From: Thiobacillus sp. | GTDB lineage: Bacteria; Pseudomonadota; Gammaproteobacteria; Burkholderiales; Thiobacillaceae | Length of the DNA: 64,000 bases | Assembly: GCF_018780105.1 (NCBI RefSeq) | Contig: NZ_JADMKC010000002.1 | Coordinates: forward strand, 186,001-250,000 | Reading direction: 5' to 3' | Shown: one piece after another, positions 7,370 to 16,188 of the stretch | Layout: every line of letters begins with the position of its first letter | Numbering within the stretch: the stretch's first letter is position 1 | Notes under the pieces: generated by a model | The model's input: the letters and a program-made list of their open reading frames with translations, nothing else | What the model was told of the DNA's origin: nothing | The model's database searches: none | Position numbers and translations under genes: made by a program

Positions 7370-9128
7370 TGTTTTGCAGCCAGTACTCCAGCAGCGCCAG
7401 ATGCCACAGCTTGCTGCCCTGGATACGGGTGTGGTACTGCTCCGGCGCGTCCAGCAGTTTCTCGACGTAGGCGTGCTGATACAGCCCGCGTTCGCGGCAC
7501 GCCTGCGAATCGAGAATGTCGCGCATGAAGTCGAGAAACTCGCCGCGCACGAACTTCAGCGCGGGCATCGGGAAATAGCCTTTCTTGCGGTCGATCACCG
7601 CGTCGGGAATCAGGCCGCGGGCGATCTGCTTGAGTACATGTTTACCTTCGGAGGCGAGCTTCAGTTCAGGTGGCATCGAGGCCGCCAGTTCGACCAGCTG
7701 ATGGTCGAGAAAGGGCACGCGCGCTTCCAGCCCCCACGCCATCGTCATGTTGTCGACGCGCTTCACCGGATCGTCGGTGATCAGCATCGTGGTGTCCATG
7801 CGCAGCACCTGGTCGATGAATGCGTCGGCGAAGGGTTCGGCCAGGTGCGCGGCGATGAGCTCGCCGGTGTAGTCGGGGCCGCAATAATCCGCGGCGGCGA
7901 GCTGGCAGAATTCGTCGTGGTCGCGGTCGAAGTAGTGCTTGCGGAAGCGGTCGAGCGGCGAACCCGTGGTTTCCGCCGCCATGCGCGGATACCAGAAATA
8001 GCCGCCGAACACTTCGTCCGCACCCTGCCCGCTCTGCACCACTTTCACCGTCTTGCTGACCTGTTCCGACAGCAGGTAGAAGGCCACTGCGTCCTGCGCG
8101 AACATCGGCTCGGACATCTGCTCCACCGCTTCGGGCAGGCGGCGCAGCACGTCGGCGTTCGGGATCAGGAATTTGTGATGGCGCGTGCCGTACATCGCCG
8201 CTACCGGGTCGGAATATTCGAACTCGTTGCCGCGTTCTTCCGGCTGGTCTTCGAAACCGACCGTGAACGTCATCAGGTCGCTCACGCCCTGCTCGGCCAG
8301 CAGCGCCACCAGCAGGCTGGAATCGAGCCCGCCGGAGAGCAGCACGCCGACCTTGACGTCGGCAATCTCGATACGCTTTTTGACCGCCTGGCGCAGGCTT
8401 TCGTGGATCGCCTCGGTCCACTCCGCTTCGCTCCTTGCTTGCGGCGGGCGCTCGGCTTTCAGCGACCAGTATTTGCGATGCCGCAGCTTGCCGCCGGCGT
8501 ACACCGTCAGCGTGGTGCCCGGCGCCAGCTTGCGGATGCCGTTGTAGATCGTGCGCGGCGCGGGCACCACCGCGTGCAGGGTGAACAGGTGGTGCAGCGC
8601 CACCGCGTCGATGCCGGTGTCCACCCCGCCCGCTGCCAGCAGCGCCTGCGGCGTCGAGGCAAAGCGCAGTCCCGCGCCGGTTTCGCTGTAATACAGCGGC
8701 TTGATGCCGAGCCGGTCGCGCGCCAGAAACAGGGTTTCGCGGTTCCAGATCGCAAACGCGAACATGCCGTGCAGATGTTCGACGCAGGCCTCGCCCCATT
8801 GCAGATAAGAGCGCAGGATGACTTCGGTATCGCCGTCGGAATGGATGACGTGGCCCAGCGCAATCAGCTCGGCGCGCAGTTCCGGATAGTTGTAGATGGT
8901 GCCGTTGAACACCAGTGCGGCGCCGCTGGCCGCGTCGATCATCGGCTGCGCCGAACGCGGCGACAGGTCGATGATCGCCAGCCGGCGGTGCCCCAGCTGC
9001 ACCGCGCCGTCGGTGTGCCGGCCTTCCGCATCCGGGCCGCGCCGCGCCAGTCTGGCGAGCATCCGCGTCAGGATTTCGGGGTCGGGCGTGCGCCCGTCAA
9101 AACGGAGTTCACCGGCTATGCCGCACAT
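7362..9128 (-). CDS. Asparagine-synthase-family amidotransferase, resembling the NAGGN amidotransferase
   Basis: A 588-residue enzyme with an N-terminal class II glutamine amidotransferase domain (nucleophile Cys2 in 'MCGIAGEL') and a C-terminal ATP-pyrophosphatase synthetase domain with the 'LLSGGLDSSLL' P-loop. The sequence matches my recollection of the N-acetylglutaminylglutamine amide synthase subfamily, including 'PVKRVDNMTMAWGLEARVPF' and 'DRKKGYFP', better than plain AsnB. That enzyme makes the compatible solute NAGGN together with an acetyltransferase/ATP-grasp partner (Ngg), which is not seen here, so ordinary asparagine synthesis remains possible. Neighbours are a lytic transglycosylase and a HIT protein. 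Confidence 0.8.
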   Translation of the reverse strand: MCGIAGELRFDGRTPDPEILTRMLARLARRGPDAEGRHTDGAVQLGHRRLAIIDLSPRSAQPMIDAASGAALVFNGTIYNYPELRAELIALGHVIHSDGDTEVILRSYLQWGEACVEHLHGMFAFAIWNRETLFLARDRLGIKPLYYSETGAGLRFASTPQALLAAGGVDTGIDAVALHHLFTLHAVVPAPRTIYNGIRKLAPGTTLTVYAGGKLRHRKYWSLKAERPPQARSEAEWTEAIHESLRQAVKKRIEIADVKVGVLLSGGLDSSLLVALLAEQGVSDLMTFTVGFEDQPEERGNEFEYSDPVAAMYGTRHHKFLIPNADVLRRLPEAVEQMSEPMFAQDAVAFYLLSEQVSKTVKVVQSGQGADEVFGGYFWYPRMAAETTGSPLDRFRKHYFDRDHDEFCQLAAADYCGPDYTGELIAAHLAEPFADAFIDQVLRMDTTMLITDDPVKRVDNMTMAWGLEARVPFLDHQLVELAASMPPELKLASEGKHVLKQIARGLIPDAVIDRKKGYFPMPALKFVRGEFLDFMRDILDSQACRERGLYQHAYVEKLLDAPEQYHTRIQGSKLWHLALLEYWLQNNA

Positions 9129-9164
9129 GTTTTCGCCTTTGCAGGTTGGAGGTCAGACGGCCTG

Positions 9165-9557
9165 TTACGCCCAGTATTTCGCCTTGTCCGGCAGCACCCA
9201 CCGCACCCCGCCGCGCGGGTCTTCCTTGTCGCCGCGATAGCGCGGGATCAGGTGAATGTGCAGATGCGGCACGGTTTGACCGCCCGCCTGACCGTGGTTG
9301 ATTCCTATGTTATAGCCGTCCGGCTGGTGATGGTTGTCGACGAATTGCCTGGCCAGCGCCAGCGACTTGAGCAAGGCGGCCTGTTCGGCTTCGGTGGCTT
9401 CGAACAGGGTGGCGAAATGCCGGCGCGGGATGATGACCGTGTGTCCCGGCGAGACGGGAAAGCCGTCCTTGTAGACCACGGTGAGTTCATCCTCTGCAAT
9501 GATCCGCTTGGGGTCGAGGTGGCAGAAGGGGCAGGGCTTTGAAGTAGGAGGCGTCAT
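9165..9557 (-). CDS. HIT family hydrolase
   Basis: A 130-residue histidine-triad protein. The HIT motif 'HLHIHLIPRY' is present near residue 95, and the N-terminus has a 'CPFCHLDP' zinc-binding pair typical of the bacterial HIT branch related to Hint and Fhit. These enzymes hydrolyse nucleoside phosphoramidates or dinucleoside polyphosphates. It lies 37 bases before the amidotransferase gene in the same direction. Confidence 0.9.
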   Translation of the reverse strand: MTPPTSKPCPFCHLDPKRIIAEDELTVVYKDGFPVSPGHTVIIPRRHFATLFEATEAEQAALLKSLALARQFVDNHHQPDGYNIGINHGQAGGQTVPHLHIHLIPRYRGDKEDPRGGVRWVLPDKAKYWA

Positions 9558-9604
9558 GCGTAAAAGACTTCGGGTGGATGCGGAAAATCAGTGGCAGGGG
9601 GGTG

Positions 9605-10600
9605 TCACGCCACCAGCGGCGGCTCGTCCATCAAGGCGATCTGCTCGCGCAGTTCGAGTATCCGTTCCTGCCAGTATTGCGGCGTATTGAACCACGGAAA
9701 CGCAGCCGGAAAAGCCGGGTCGTCCCAGCGCCGCGCGAGCCAGGCCGCATAGTGGATCAGGCGCAAGGTTCGGAGCGCTTCGATCAGATTGAGTTCGCGC
9801 GGATCGAATTCGGCGAAGTCTTCGTAGCCGGTGAGGATCTCGTTGAGCTGCGCCTGCTGTTCGTCGCGTTCGCCCGACAGCAGCATCCACAGGTCCTGGA
9901 TCGCCGGCCCCGTGCGGCTGTCGTCGAAGTCGACGAAGTGCGGCCCGGCTTCGGTCCACAGCACATTGCCGGCGTGGCAGTCGCCGTGCAGGCGCAGCGT
10001 GCGTACGGCGCCGGCGCGCGCGTAGCAATGCGCCACCTGTTCGAGCGCGTGATCGACCACGCTGTTCCACGCCAGCGCCAGGTCCGGCGACAGCCAGTTG
10101 CCGGCGCGCAGAAAATCACGCGATGCGTAACCAAAGGTTTCGATATTCAGCACCGGGCGATGGACAAAATCGCTCAGCGCGCCGACCGCATGGATGCGGC
10201 CGAGGAAACGCCCCATCCACTGCAGGGTGTCGGCGCGGTCGAACTCGGGCATGCGGCCGCCTTGCTTGGGATAGACGGCGAAGCGGAATCCGGCGTGGGT
10301 GTGGAGCGTGGCGCCGTTCAGCTGCAAGGGCGCGACCACCGGGATTTCGCGCGCGGCAAGCTCGGCCGTGTAGGCGTGCTCTTCCAGGATGGCGGCGTCG
10401 CTCCAGCGTTCGGGCCGATAAAATTTGACCACTACCGGTGCGCTGTCTTCCACGCCGATCTGGTACACGCGATTTTCATAGCTGTTCAGCGCAAGCAGGC
10501 GGCCGTCGGCCTTGAGGCCGGTGCTGTCGAGGGCGTCGAGCGTGCAATCGGGCGTCAGCGCGGAATAGGGGTGGGACAAATCCATCATGGGCAGGGGCAA
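9605..10600 (-). CDS. srkA: SrkA/YihE-type stress-response Ser/Thr kinase
   Basis: A 331-residue cytoplasmic kinase of the APH/choline-kinase fold. 'NSYENRVYQIG' is the nucleotide loop, 'LHGDCHAGNVLW' the catalytic loop with Asp and Asn, and 'FVDFDDS' the metal-binding DFD. The pattern and length match SrkA (RdoA/YihE), a kinase that counters stress-induced cell death in enterobacteria. Start choice between the ATG at 10600 and a Met five codons later is uncertain. It is divergent from the RNR gene. Confidence 0.85.
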   Translation of the reverse strand: MPLPMMDLSHPYSALTPDCTLDALDSTGLKADGRLLALNSYENRVYQIGVEDSAPVVVKFYRPERWSDAAILEEHAYTAELAAREIPVVAPLQLNGATLHTHAGFRFAVYPKQGGRMPEFDRADTLQWMGRFLGRIHAVGALSDFVHRPVLNIETFGYASRDFLRAGNWLSPDLALAWNSVVDHALEQVAHCYARAGAVRTLRLHGDCHAGNVLWTEAGPHFVDFDDSRTGPAIQDLWMLLSGERDEQQAQLNEILTGYEDFAEFDPRELNLIEALRTLRLIHYAAWLARRWDDPAFPAAFPWFNTPQYWQERILELREQIALMDEPPLVA

Positions 10601-10667
10601 AGCGGCTATACCTTAATAGACACGCGCACCCAAGGGCGCAGGTGCCTGGAACATAAGGGAACAGATA

Positions 10668-10703
10668 ATGCCTCAACTCGCCGCTTCCATCGCCCCCGCA
10701 TGA
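10668..10703 (+). CDS. Possible 11-residue leader peptide coupled to the RNR start
   Basis: A short frame MPQLAASIAPA begins 6-7 bases after AAGGGA, a good ribosome site, and its TGA stop overlaps the RNR ATG as ATGA. The RNR start has no ribosome site of its own, so translational coupling from this leader is a reasonable inference. Nothing in the peptide suggests attenuation. Confidence 0.4.
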   Translation: MPQLAASIAPA

Positions 10704-12433
10704 AAACACCCGACCCGTTCAGCATGGAAATCTCCCGCCACATCTGGGAGACACGTTACCGCGCCGCCGGCGAGACCGACATCCGCGCCAGCTGGCGTCG
10801 GGTGGCGCAGGCGGTCGCGCAGGCCGAAGGCGACGCACGCGCGCATTGGGCCGGGCGTTTTCTTGCGCTGCTGGACGATTTCCGTTTTCTGCCCGGCGGC
10901 CGCATTCTTGCCGGCGCGGGAACTGGTCACCGGGTGACGCTGTTCAACTGCTTCGTGATGGGCGCAATCGAAGACGATCTCGAACACATCTTCGAGGCGT
11001 TGAAGGAAGGCGCGCTCACCATGCAGCACGGCGGCGGCGTCGGCTACGATTTTTCCACCCTGCGTCCGGCCGGCACGGTGGCCGAGGCGACCGGCAGCAT
11101 CGCCTCCGGTCCGGTGTCCTTCATGCACATCTGGGACGCCATGTGCGCCACCATGCTGTCGACCGGCGCGCGGCGCGGCGCGATGATGGCGACGCTGCGC
11201 TGCGATCATCCCGATATCGAGGCCTTCGTCGACGCCAAGCGCGACCCGGCGGTGCTGCGGCATTTCAACCTGTCGGTGCTGGCGAGCGATGCCCTGATGG
11301 CGGCGGTGGCCAACGACGCCGACTGGCCGCTGGTGTTTCCCGGGCTGGGGGTGACGCGCACGCTGAAGGCGCGCGCGCTGTGGCAGCGCATCCTGCACGC
11401 GGCCTACGACACGGCCGAACCCGGCGTGCTGTTCGTCGACACCATCAACCGCGACAACACCCTGGCCGGCATCGAAACGCTCAGCGCCACCAATCCCTGC
11501 GGCGAGATCCCGCTGCCGCCCTATGGCGCCTGCGATCTCGGCTCGCTCAATCTCACCGCCTGCGTGGTCGCGCCGTTCACTGCCGACGCCCGCCTTGACC
11601 TCGATGCGCTGGCGGCTTCGGCAGGCACTGCGGTGCGCTTTCTCGACGACGTTATTGACGTTTCGCGCTATCCGCTGCCGGCACAGGCGGAACAGGCACG
11701 CCGCAAGCGGCGCCTCGGCCTCGGCATCACCGGGCTGGCCGACGCGCTGGTCATGCTGGGGCTGGCCTACGACAGCGCGGCTGCGCGGCAGTTGGCGAGC
11801 CTTGCGATGCAGACGCTGCGCGATGCCGCCTACCGCGCGTCGATCGATCTCGCGCGTGAGAAAGGGCCCTTCCCCGCCTTGGTGCGCGACGCCTATCTGG
11901 CGAGCGGGTTCGCGCGCCGGCTGCCGCAGGACATTCGCGATGGCATCGCCGCGCACGGCCTGCGCAACAGCCATCTCCTGGCGATTGCCCCGGCCGGCAC
12001 CATCAGCCTGCTGGCCAACAACTGCTCCAGCGGCATCGAGCCGGTGTTTGCCGCGGCGGCTGAGCGCCGCGTGCTGCAGGCCGACGGCGGCTACCGCACC
12101 CACAGCGTGCTCGATTTTGCCTGTCAACTCTGGCAGCAGCGCGGCGGCAGCGGCGCGCCGCCGGCCTTCGTCGAGGCGCGGCAGCTCGATCCGCTCGCGC
12201 ATCTTTCGATGCAGGCCGCGTTGCAGCCCTATGTCGACAACGCCATTTCCAAAACCATCAACGTCGCCGCCACGCTGCCGTTCGAGCGCTTTGCGGAGCT
12301 CTACCGGCAGGCGCATGCGCTGGGGCTCAAAGGCTGCACCGTATTCCGGCCCAACCCGGTTACCGGCGCCATCCTGAGCGAAACCGCCGCCGCTGCAGCG
12401 CCGTGTTGCGGCATCGAACGCGAGGCCGACTGA
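10700..12433 (+). CDS. nrdJ: Adenosylcobalamin-dependent (class II) ribonucleotide reductase
   Basis: A 577-residue enzyme that reduces ribonucleotides to deoxyribonucleotides with a cobalamin-generated thiyl radical. Visible motifs are 'NPCGEIPLPPYGACDLGSLN' (active-site Cys, Asn and Glu), 'ALTMQHGGGVGYDFS', 'APAGTISLLANNCSSGIEPV' and 'YVDNAISKTINV'. It is short for the family and lacks an ATP-cone. The C-terminus ends 'CCGIERE', with a Cys pair that may be the shuttle dithiol. The frame stays open far upstream over the opposing kinase gene, but the ATG at 10700 is where family similarity begins. No cobalamin riboswitch precedes it. Confidence 0.9.
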   Translation: MKTPDPFSMEISRHIWETRYRAAGETDIRASWRRVAQAVAQAEGDARAHWAGRFLALLDDFRFLPGGRILAGAGTGHRVTLFNCFVMGAIEDDLEHIFEALKEGALTMQHGGGVGYDFSTLRPAGTVAEATGSIASGPVSFMHIWDAMCATMLSTGARRGAMMATLRCDHPDIEAFVDAKRDPAVLRHFNLSVLASDALMAAVANDADWPLVFPGLGVTRTLKARALWQRILHAAYDTAEPGVLFVDTINRDNTLAGIETLSATNPCGEIPLPPYGACDLGSLNLTACVVAPFTADARLDLDALAASAGTAVRFLDDVIDVSRYPLPAQAEQARRKRRLGLGITGLADALVMLGLAYDSAAARQLASLAMQTLRDAAYRASIDLAREKGPFPALVRDAYLASGFARRLPQDIRDGIAAHGLRNSHLLAIAPAGTISLLANNCSSGIEPVFAAAAERRVLQADGGYRTHSVLDFACQLWQQRGGSGAPPAFVEARQLDPLAHLSMQAALQPYVDNAISKTINVAATLPFERFAELYRQAHALGLKGCTVFRPNPVTGAILSETAAAAAPCCGIEREAD

Positions 12434-12435
12434 TC

Positions 12436-13380
12436 GTGAAACCTGCCAGTACACCCCGCATCGGTCTGGCGCTGGGCAGCGGCTCCGCGCGGGGCTGGGC
12501 GCATATCGGCGTCATCCGCGCACTCGCCGACGCCGGCGTCAGACCCGATATCGTCTGCGGCACCTCGATCGGCGCACTGGTGGGCGCGGCCTACGTGGGC
12601 GGCGAACTCGACCGGCTGGAGGAGTGGGTGCGCAGCCTGCGCCTGCAGACGGTGGTGAGTTTCCTGGATTTCTCGCTCAACGGCGGGCTGATCAAGGGCG
12701 ACAAGCTGATTGATTTTTTTCGCAGTCATTTTGTCGACCGCGATATCCGTGAACTGGAGCGTCCTTTCGGCGCCGTTGCCACCGACCTGCAGCGTGGGCG
12801 CGAGGTGTGGCTGCGCGAAGGTGCGGTCACCGACGCCGTGCGTGCCTCGATTGCGTTGCCGGGGCTGTTCACCCCGGTGCAACGCGACGGCAGCTGGCTG
12901 GTGGATGGGGGCCTGGTCAATCCGGTGCCGGTGTCGCTATGCCGTGCGATGGGGGCCGATATCGTGATCGCCGTCGACCTCAATGCCGACCTGCTGGGCC
13001 GGCATCTCAAGCCCCCGCCTGCGAAGGCGGCACGCAAGGGCGCGCCGCCCAGGCCCGACAGCCTGGCCGATACGGTGAGAATGCGCATCCAGAATGGCAT
13101 CACGCATCTCGGCATCAATTCCGCCGATACGCTCGGGCCTCCCGCCATGCTCGACGTGCTGGCGAGCAGCATCAACATCATGCAGGTGCTGATCACGCGT
13201 AGCCGTCTCGCGGGCGAACCGGCGGACGTGCTGGTGACGCCGCGGCTCGCCGAACTGGACTTGATGGCGTTTCATCTGGCCGGCACGGCCATCGATGCCG
13301 GTCGCCATGCGACCGAGCTTGCGCTGCCGTCCCTGCGCGACTGCCCCAATGGCGCAAGCGGCGACAGTGCCGGACGGTAG
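12436..13380 (+). CDS. Patatin-like phospholipase (RssA-like)
   Basis: A 314-residue alpha/beta hydrolase of the patatin family. The oxyanion and nucleophile motifs are 'LALGSGSARGWAHIG' and 'GTSIGALVGAAY' (nucleophile Ser in GTSIG); the catalytic Asp is in 'LVDGGLVNPVPV'. These proteins cleave acyl chains from lipids. The GTG two bases after the RNR stop is preferred; an in-frame ATG at 12403 would overlap the RNR gene. The tight spacing suggests cotranscription with nrdJ. Confidence 0.85.
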   Translation: MKPASTPRIGLALGSGSARGWAHIGVIRALADAGVRPDIVCGTSIGALVGAAYVGGELDRLEEWVRSLRLQTVVSFLDFSLNGGLIKGDKLIDFFRSHFVDRDIRELERPFGAVATDLQRGREVWLREGAVTDAVRASIALPGLFTPVQRDGSWLVDGGLVNPVPVSLCRAMGADIVIAVDLNADLLGRHLKPPPAKAARKGAPPRPDSLADTVRMRIQNGITHLGINSADTLGPPAMLDVLASSINIMQVLITRSRLAGEPADVLVTPRLAELDLMAFHLAGTAIDAGRHATELALPSLRDCPNGASGDSAGR

Positions 13381-13403
13381 AAGCTGAGACTGAAGGACGT
13401 GGA

Positions 13404-13706
13404 CTATTTGCCGGCGGCGCATAGCGCCAGCTTGCGCGCACGATCGAGCCGTTTGAGTGCGGCCTCGCGCTGGCTGGCAGCGGAACGGCTGATGGCGGAC
13501 TCGCGGTAGACCAGCTGCACCGGGCGGCGGCTGCGGGTGTAGCGCGCGCCCGCCGGGCCGTCGCCGTTGTGTTCGGCGATGCGGCGATCGAGATCGGTGG
13601 TGATGCCGGTGTAGAGCGAGCCATCCGCGCAGCGCAGCATGTACACCCACCAGCCTGCGCTGCCCGGCGCGGCTGCGTCCGCTGCCGGGTCGGGCTCAGA
13701 CGTCAA
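13404..13706 (-). CDS. GIY-YIG nuclease-domain protein
   Basis: About 100 residues forming a single GIY-YIG domain: 'WWVYMLRCADGSLYTGITTD' gives the two motif strands, followed by the conserved Arg of 'RRIAEHN' and a Glu in 'VYRESA'. This is the small stand-alone YhbQ/UPF0213 type. No ATG lies before the domain except far upstream in the HDOD gene, so a TTG at 13706 is the likely start, overlapping the end of that gene by 11 bases. Start confidence is low; domain confidence is high. Confidence 0.8.
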   Translation of the reverse strand: MTSEPDPAADAAAPGSAGWWVYMLRCADGSLYTGITTDLDRRIAEHNGDGPAGARYTRSRRPVQLVYRESAISRSAASQREAALKRLDRARKLALCAAGK

Positions 13707-15075
13707 CCGCGATCTCTTGGGTCCACAACAGGGCATCCATGTGGATGGCGTTGATCTCGGCGACGTCGCGCCCGATCTGGGCCGACAGGGTTTCGATGCT
13801 GCCGAGGTCGTCCTGTTCGCATGCAATGGCCAGCCCCAGATAGGGGGCATAGGGGCCGTTCTGCGAGACGATGGCTTCGGTGATTTCCACCGGCAGGCTG
13901 ACCTGCTTGAGGACTTGTTCCATCGGCATGCGCATCACTACGTCGAGCAGGGAGAACAGGCCGGTGACGAAGACTTCGTCGCGCGCCTTGGCGAACAGCG
14001 CCTTACTGGCCAGCTGCTCGGCCACGCGGGCGCGCACCAGGGCGTTTTCCAGCACGGCCTGATCGAGGTCCTGCGCCTGGCCGCCGGTGAACAGGATCAG
14101 GGTCAGCCAGCGATACAGTTTGTCCTGGCCCATGATCATGAGCGCCTGCTCGATGCCGCCGACCTTGTGCAGCAGGCCGATGCCGGGCGAGTTCACGTAG
14201 CGCAGCAGGCGTACCGACAGCGCCGGGTCATGACGGAAGTTCTCGACCAGCTCGGATTGTTCGGCGCCGGTACGCACCCGGTTCATCAGGTCCAGCACCT
14301 TTGCACGCGACGGCCCCAGAACGGGGGAATTGAGGTTTTCGTGGCGCGTGATGAACGGCCCCATGAAGCGCGCGAACTGCAGCTTGTGGCACAAGTGGAA
14401 GGCTTCCAGCGTCTGCACCTCGGTCGCCACGAACTGCTTGCCCGAAGCCAGCTTGGAAATGGCCGCCATCTGGTTGGTGATGGTGGGAATGTCCTCGCTG
14501 CTGACATTCAGCAGCACATAGTCGACAAAGGCCAGCAAGGGGTGGTGCGCGGGCGACAGCAGGGCGTCGGCATCCAGCGCAAAGGTGTGGCCTGCCGCCT
14601 TCATTTCCGTCAGGCGGGCCAGCAGGGCTTCGTCGATGGCCGTGTTGCCGCCCACTTTGAGGTGCCATACCGTGCCGGCAGCCGGCCAGTCTGCGATCAG
14701 CGGATGATTCAGCGAGGCAACAGAAATCGGGATGAAGGCCTGGCGCTGCGCCAGCAGGCGCGCAACATCCATATTGGTCAGATTGTTGAGCAGGGTTTCG
14801 TCGTACAGGCGCTGTACCTCGGGCAGGCTGGCATCGCGCAACTCGTCGGGCGCGCGGCGCAGCATGAAGGCATACGCGGCGACTTTCTGGTCGCGCCCCA
14901 GCATGGCCTCGCGCCGCATCACCGAGCCCGGCTTGGCGGCGGGCGCCGCCTGCGGGGCGGGACTGGCCGCAGCCTTTGCCGCCGGAGGCGGGGGGGTGTC
15001 GGGGGTGGGCTTATTGCCGGACAACATTCCTACAAGACGACCTAGCACGCGGTGCTCCTTCAAAAAATTCAACAC
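13696..15075 (-). CDS. EAL-like/HDOD signalling protein
   Basis: A 459-residue cytoplasmic protein with a Pro/Ala-rich N-terminal linker (about 20-50), a degenerate EAL-like domain ('VAAYAFMLRRA', 'LNNLTNMDVARLLAQRQAFI', 'FALDADAL') and a C-terminal HDOD domain ('FRHDPALSVRLLRYVNSPG', 'GIEQALMIMGQDKLYRWLTL'). It follows the YuxH layout. The EAL residues for c-di-GMP hydrolysis are not intact, so it probably acts as a binding or scaffolding protein in motility or surface signalling. Confidence 0.8.
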   Translation of the reverse strand: MLNFLKEHRVLGRLVGMLSGNKPTPDTPPPPAAKAAASPAPQAAPAAKPGSVMRREAMLGRDQKVAAYAFMLRRAPDELRDASLPEVQRLYDETLLNNLTNMDVARLLAQRQAFIPISVASLNHPLIADWPAAGTVWHLKVGGNTAIDEALLARLTEMKAAGHTFALDADALLSPAHHPLLAFVDYVLLNVSSEDIPTITNQMAAISKLASGKQFVATEVQTLEAFHLCHKLQFARFMGPFITRHENLNSPVLGPSRAKVLDLMNRVRTGAEQSELVENFRHDPALSVRLLRYVNSPGIGLLHKVGGIEQALMIMGQDKLYRWLTLILFTGGQAQDLDQAVLENALVRARVAEQLASKALFAKARDEVFVTGLFSLLDVVMRMPMEQVLKQVSLPVEITEAIVSQNGPYAPYLGLAIACEQDDLGSIETLSAQIGRDVAEINAIHMDALLWTQEIAVDV

Positions 15076-15195
15076 TGGGCAACGGGGTGGATAACGGCCA
15101 TTTTTTTGCCGGACTGAAGCCTGTTTGCCACTAAAAAATTAGTACATTGATTCCCTTGCTGAAAGGCAAAGGTCGCTGGGGTAAAGTACGCAATC

Positions 15196-16167
15196 ATGCA
15201 GATCGAATGTTACGCCCAGCGCCTGCTCAACCCGTTTCGCGGGGTGGTTCACGTCATTCGTTACCAGTCCGCCGAAGCGGTGACAACCGACGGTATCGAG
15301 TGGGACATTTACGTGTCCAATGACGCGCTGGTCGAAGACCTCGGACGCGCCGGCCGCCGTGCGCAGGTGTCCGATATCCGTTACGGACACTGGTCTCCGG
15401 AAAAAGGCCTCAAGCGCGGGCCCTTGTATCCGTCCGATGACTTCAAGCGGCTGGAAGACATGGGCGCGGTGGTATACGAACATCTGTTGCAGGTGCATCG
15501 CGAGGTGCCGTTCAGGTTCCGCGACCAGTTCGAACTCTGGCTGCTCGATCGCGACAGCCAGCCGCTCGCACTGCTGCACAGCGTGCGCGCCGACAGCGAA
15601 ACCGACACCAAACCGCCACTCGACTGGCGCGCCGGCATGGCCGCGCAGGAGACATTTCGCAGCGCGGCGATCGCTGATCTGGCCGAACCGGCCGGCACTT
15701 ATCTCACGCGTCACGTGAACAGCCTCTCAGCCGGCGTGGCGCAATGGTTTCGCCGCTCGGACGACGGCGCCGGGCTGGGCCTGCATGCGCTGAATGGCAG
15801 CGCGGGCCTGGCCGGGCGGGTGCTGGAGGCGGAGGCGTTTCCGCCGCTGTTCGTCGCCACTGCGGCGATGGACGCGGCGCACACCCGGCTGGTGCATGAT
15901 TATTTCGCCTGGCAGGCGCCGTGGATGTTGTTGCTGCCGCATCTGGACACCGGTACGCGGGTGGCGCTGGAGACGGCCGCCTGCCAGCAGGCCGAGGCGA
16001 TCGAAAAGCATTGCCGCCTGTATCCCGCCATCATCGACCATGCTGCCTTGCAGGCCGCGCGCGTCGAGGCTGCACTGTTACGCAGCCAGCCGCGCCCGCA
16101 GCAGCAGGACGAAGTAATGGCGATGTTCTATATCGAGCTCGGCAGCACCGAGAGCCAGGCGACCTGA
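15196..16167 (+). CDS. Conserved hypothetical protein
   Basis: A 323-residue soluble protein without signal peptide or membrane segment. The N-terminal half has a mixed strand/helix pattern with charged loops, and the C-terminal half is helical and Ala/Leu-rich. I recognise no catalytic motif or named domain. It is divergent from the HDOD gene and faces gcvR tail to tail. Codon use is like its neighbours, so it is a resident gene rather than a recent import. Confidence 0.75.
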   Translation: MQIECYAQRLLNPFRGVVHVIRYQSAEAVTTDGIEWDIYVSNDALVEDLGRAGRRAQVSDIRYGHWSPEKGLKRGPLYPSDDFKRLEDMGAVVYEHLLQVHREVPFRFRDQFELWLLDRDSQPLALLHSVRADSETDTKPPLDWRAGMAAQETFRSAAIADLAEPAGTYLTRHVNSLSAGVAQWFRRSDDGAGLGLHALNGSAGLAGRVLEAEAFPPLFVATAAMDAAHTRLVHDYFAWQAPWMLLLPHLDTGTRVALETAACQQAEAIEKHCRLYPAIIDHAALQAARVEAALLRSQPRPQQQDEVMAMFYIELGSTESQAT

Positions 16168-16188
16168 GGCTTTCGGGCTTGCAGGAAA

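Noticed and set aside
7161-9542. 793-residue plus-strand open frame
   Set aside because: Lies opposite the amidotransferase and HIT genes, which have clear family motifs; the frame is a GC-rich antisense shadow.
10601-10699. Cobalamin riboswitch before nrdJ
   Set aside because: AAGGGAA and GGTGCC fragments are present, but the region is only about 100 bases and lacks the B12 box and core.
10673-12454. 593-residue minus-strand open frame
   Set aside because: Antisense to the class II RNR, whose catalytic motifs are intact.
13707-13850. ATG start for the GIY-YIG gene
   Set aside because: It would place about 50 residues of unrelated sequence inside the HDOD coding region.
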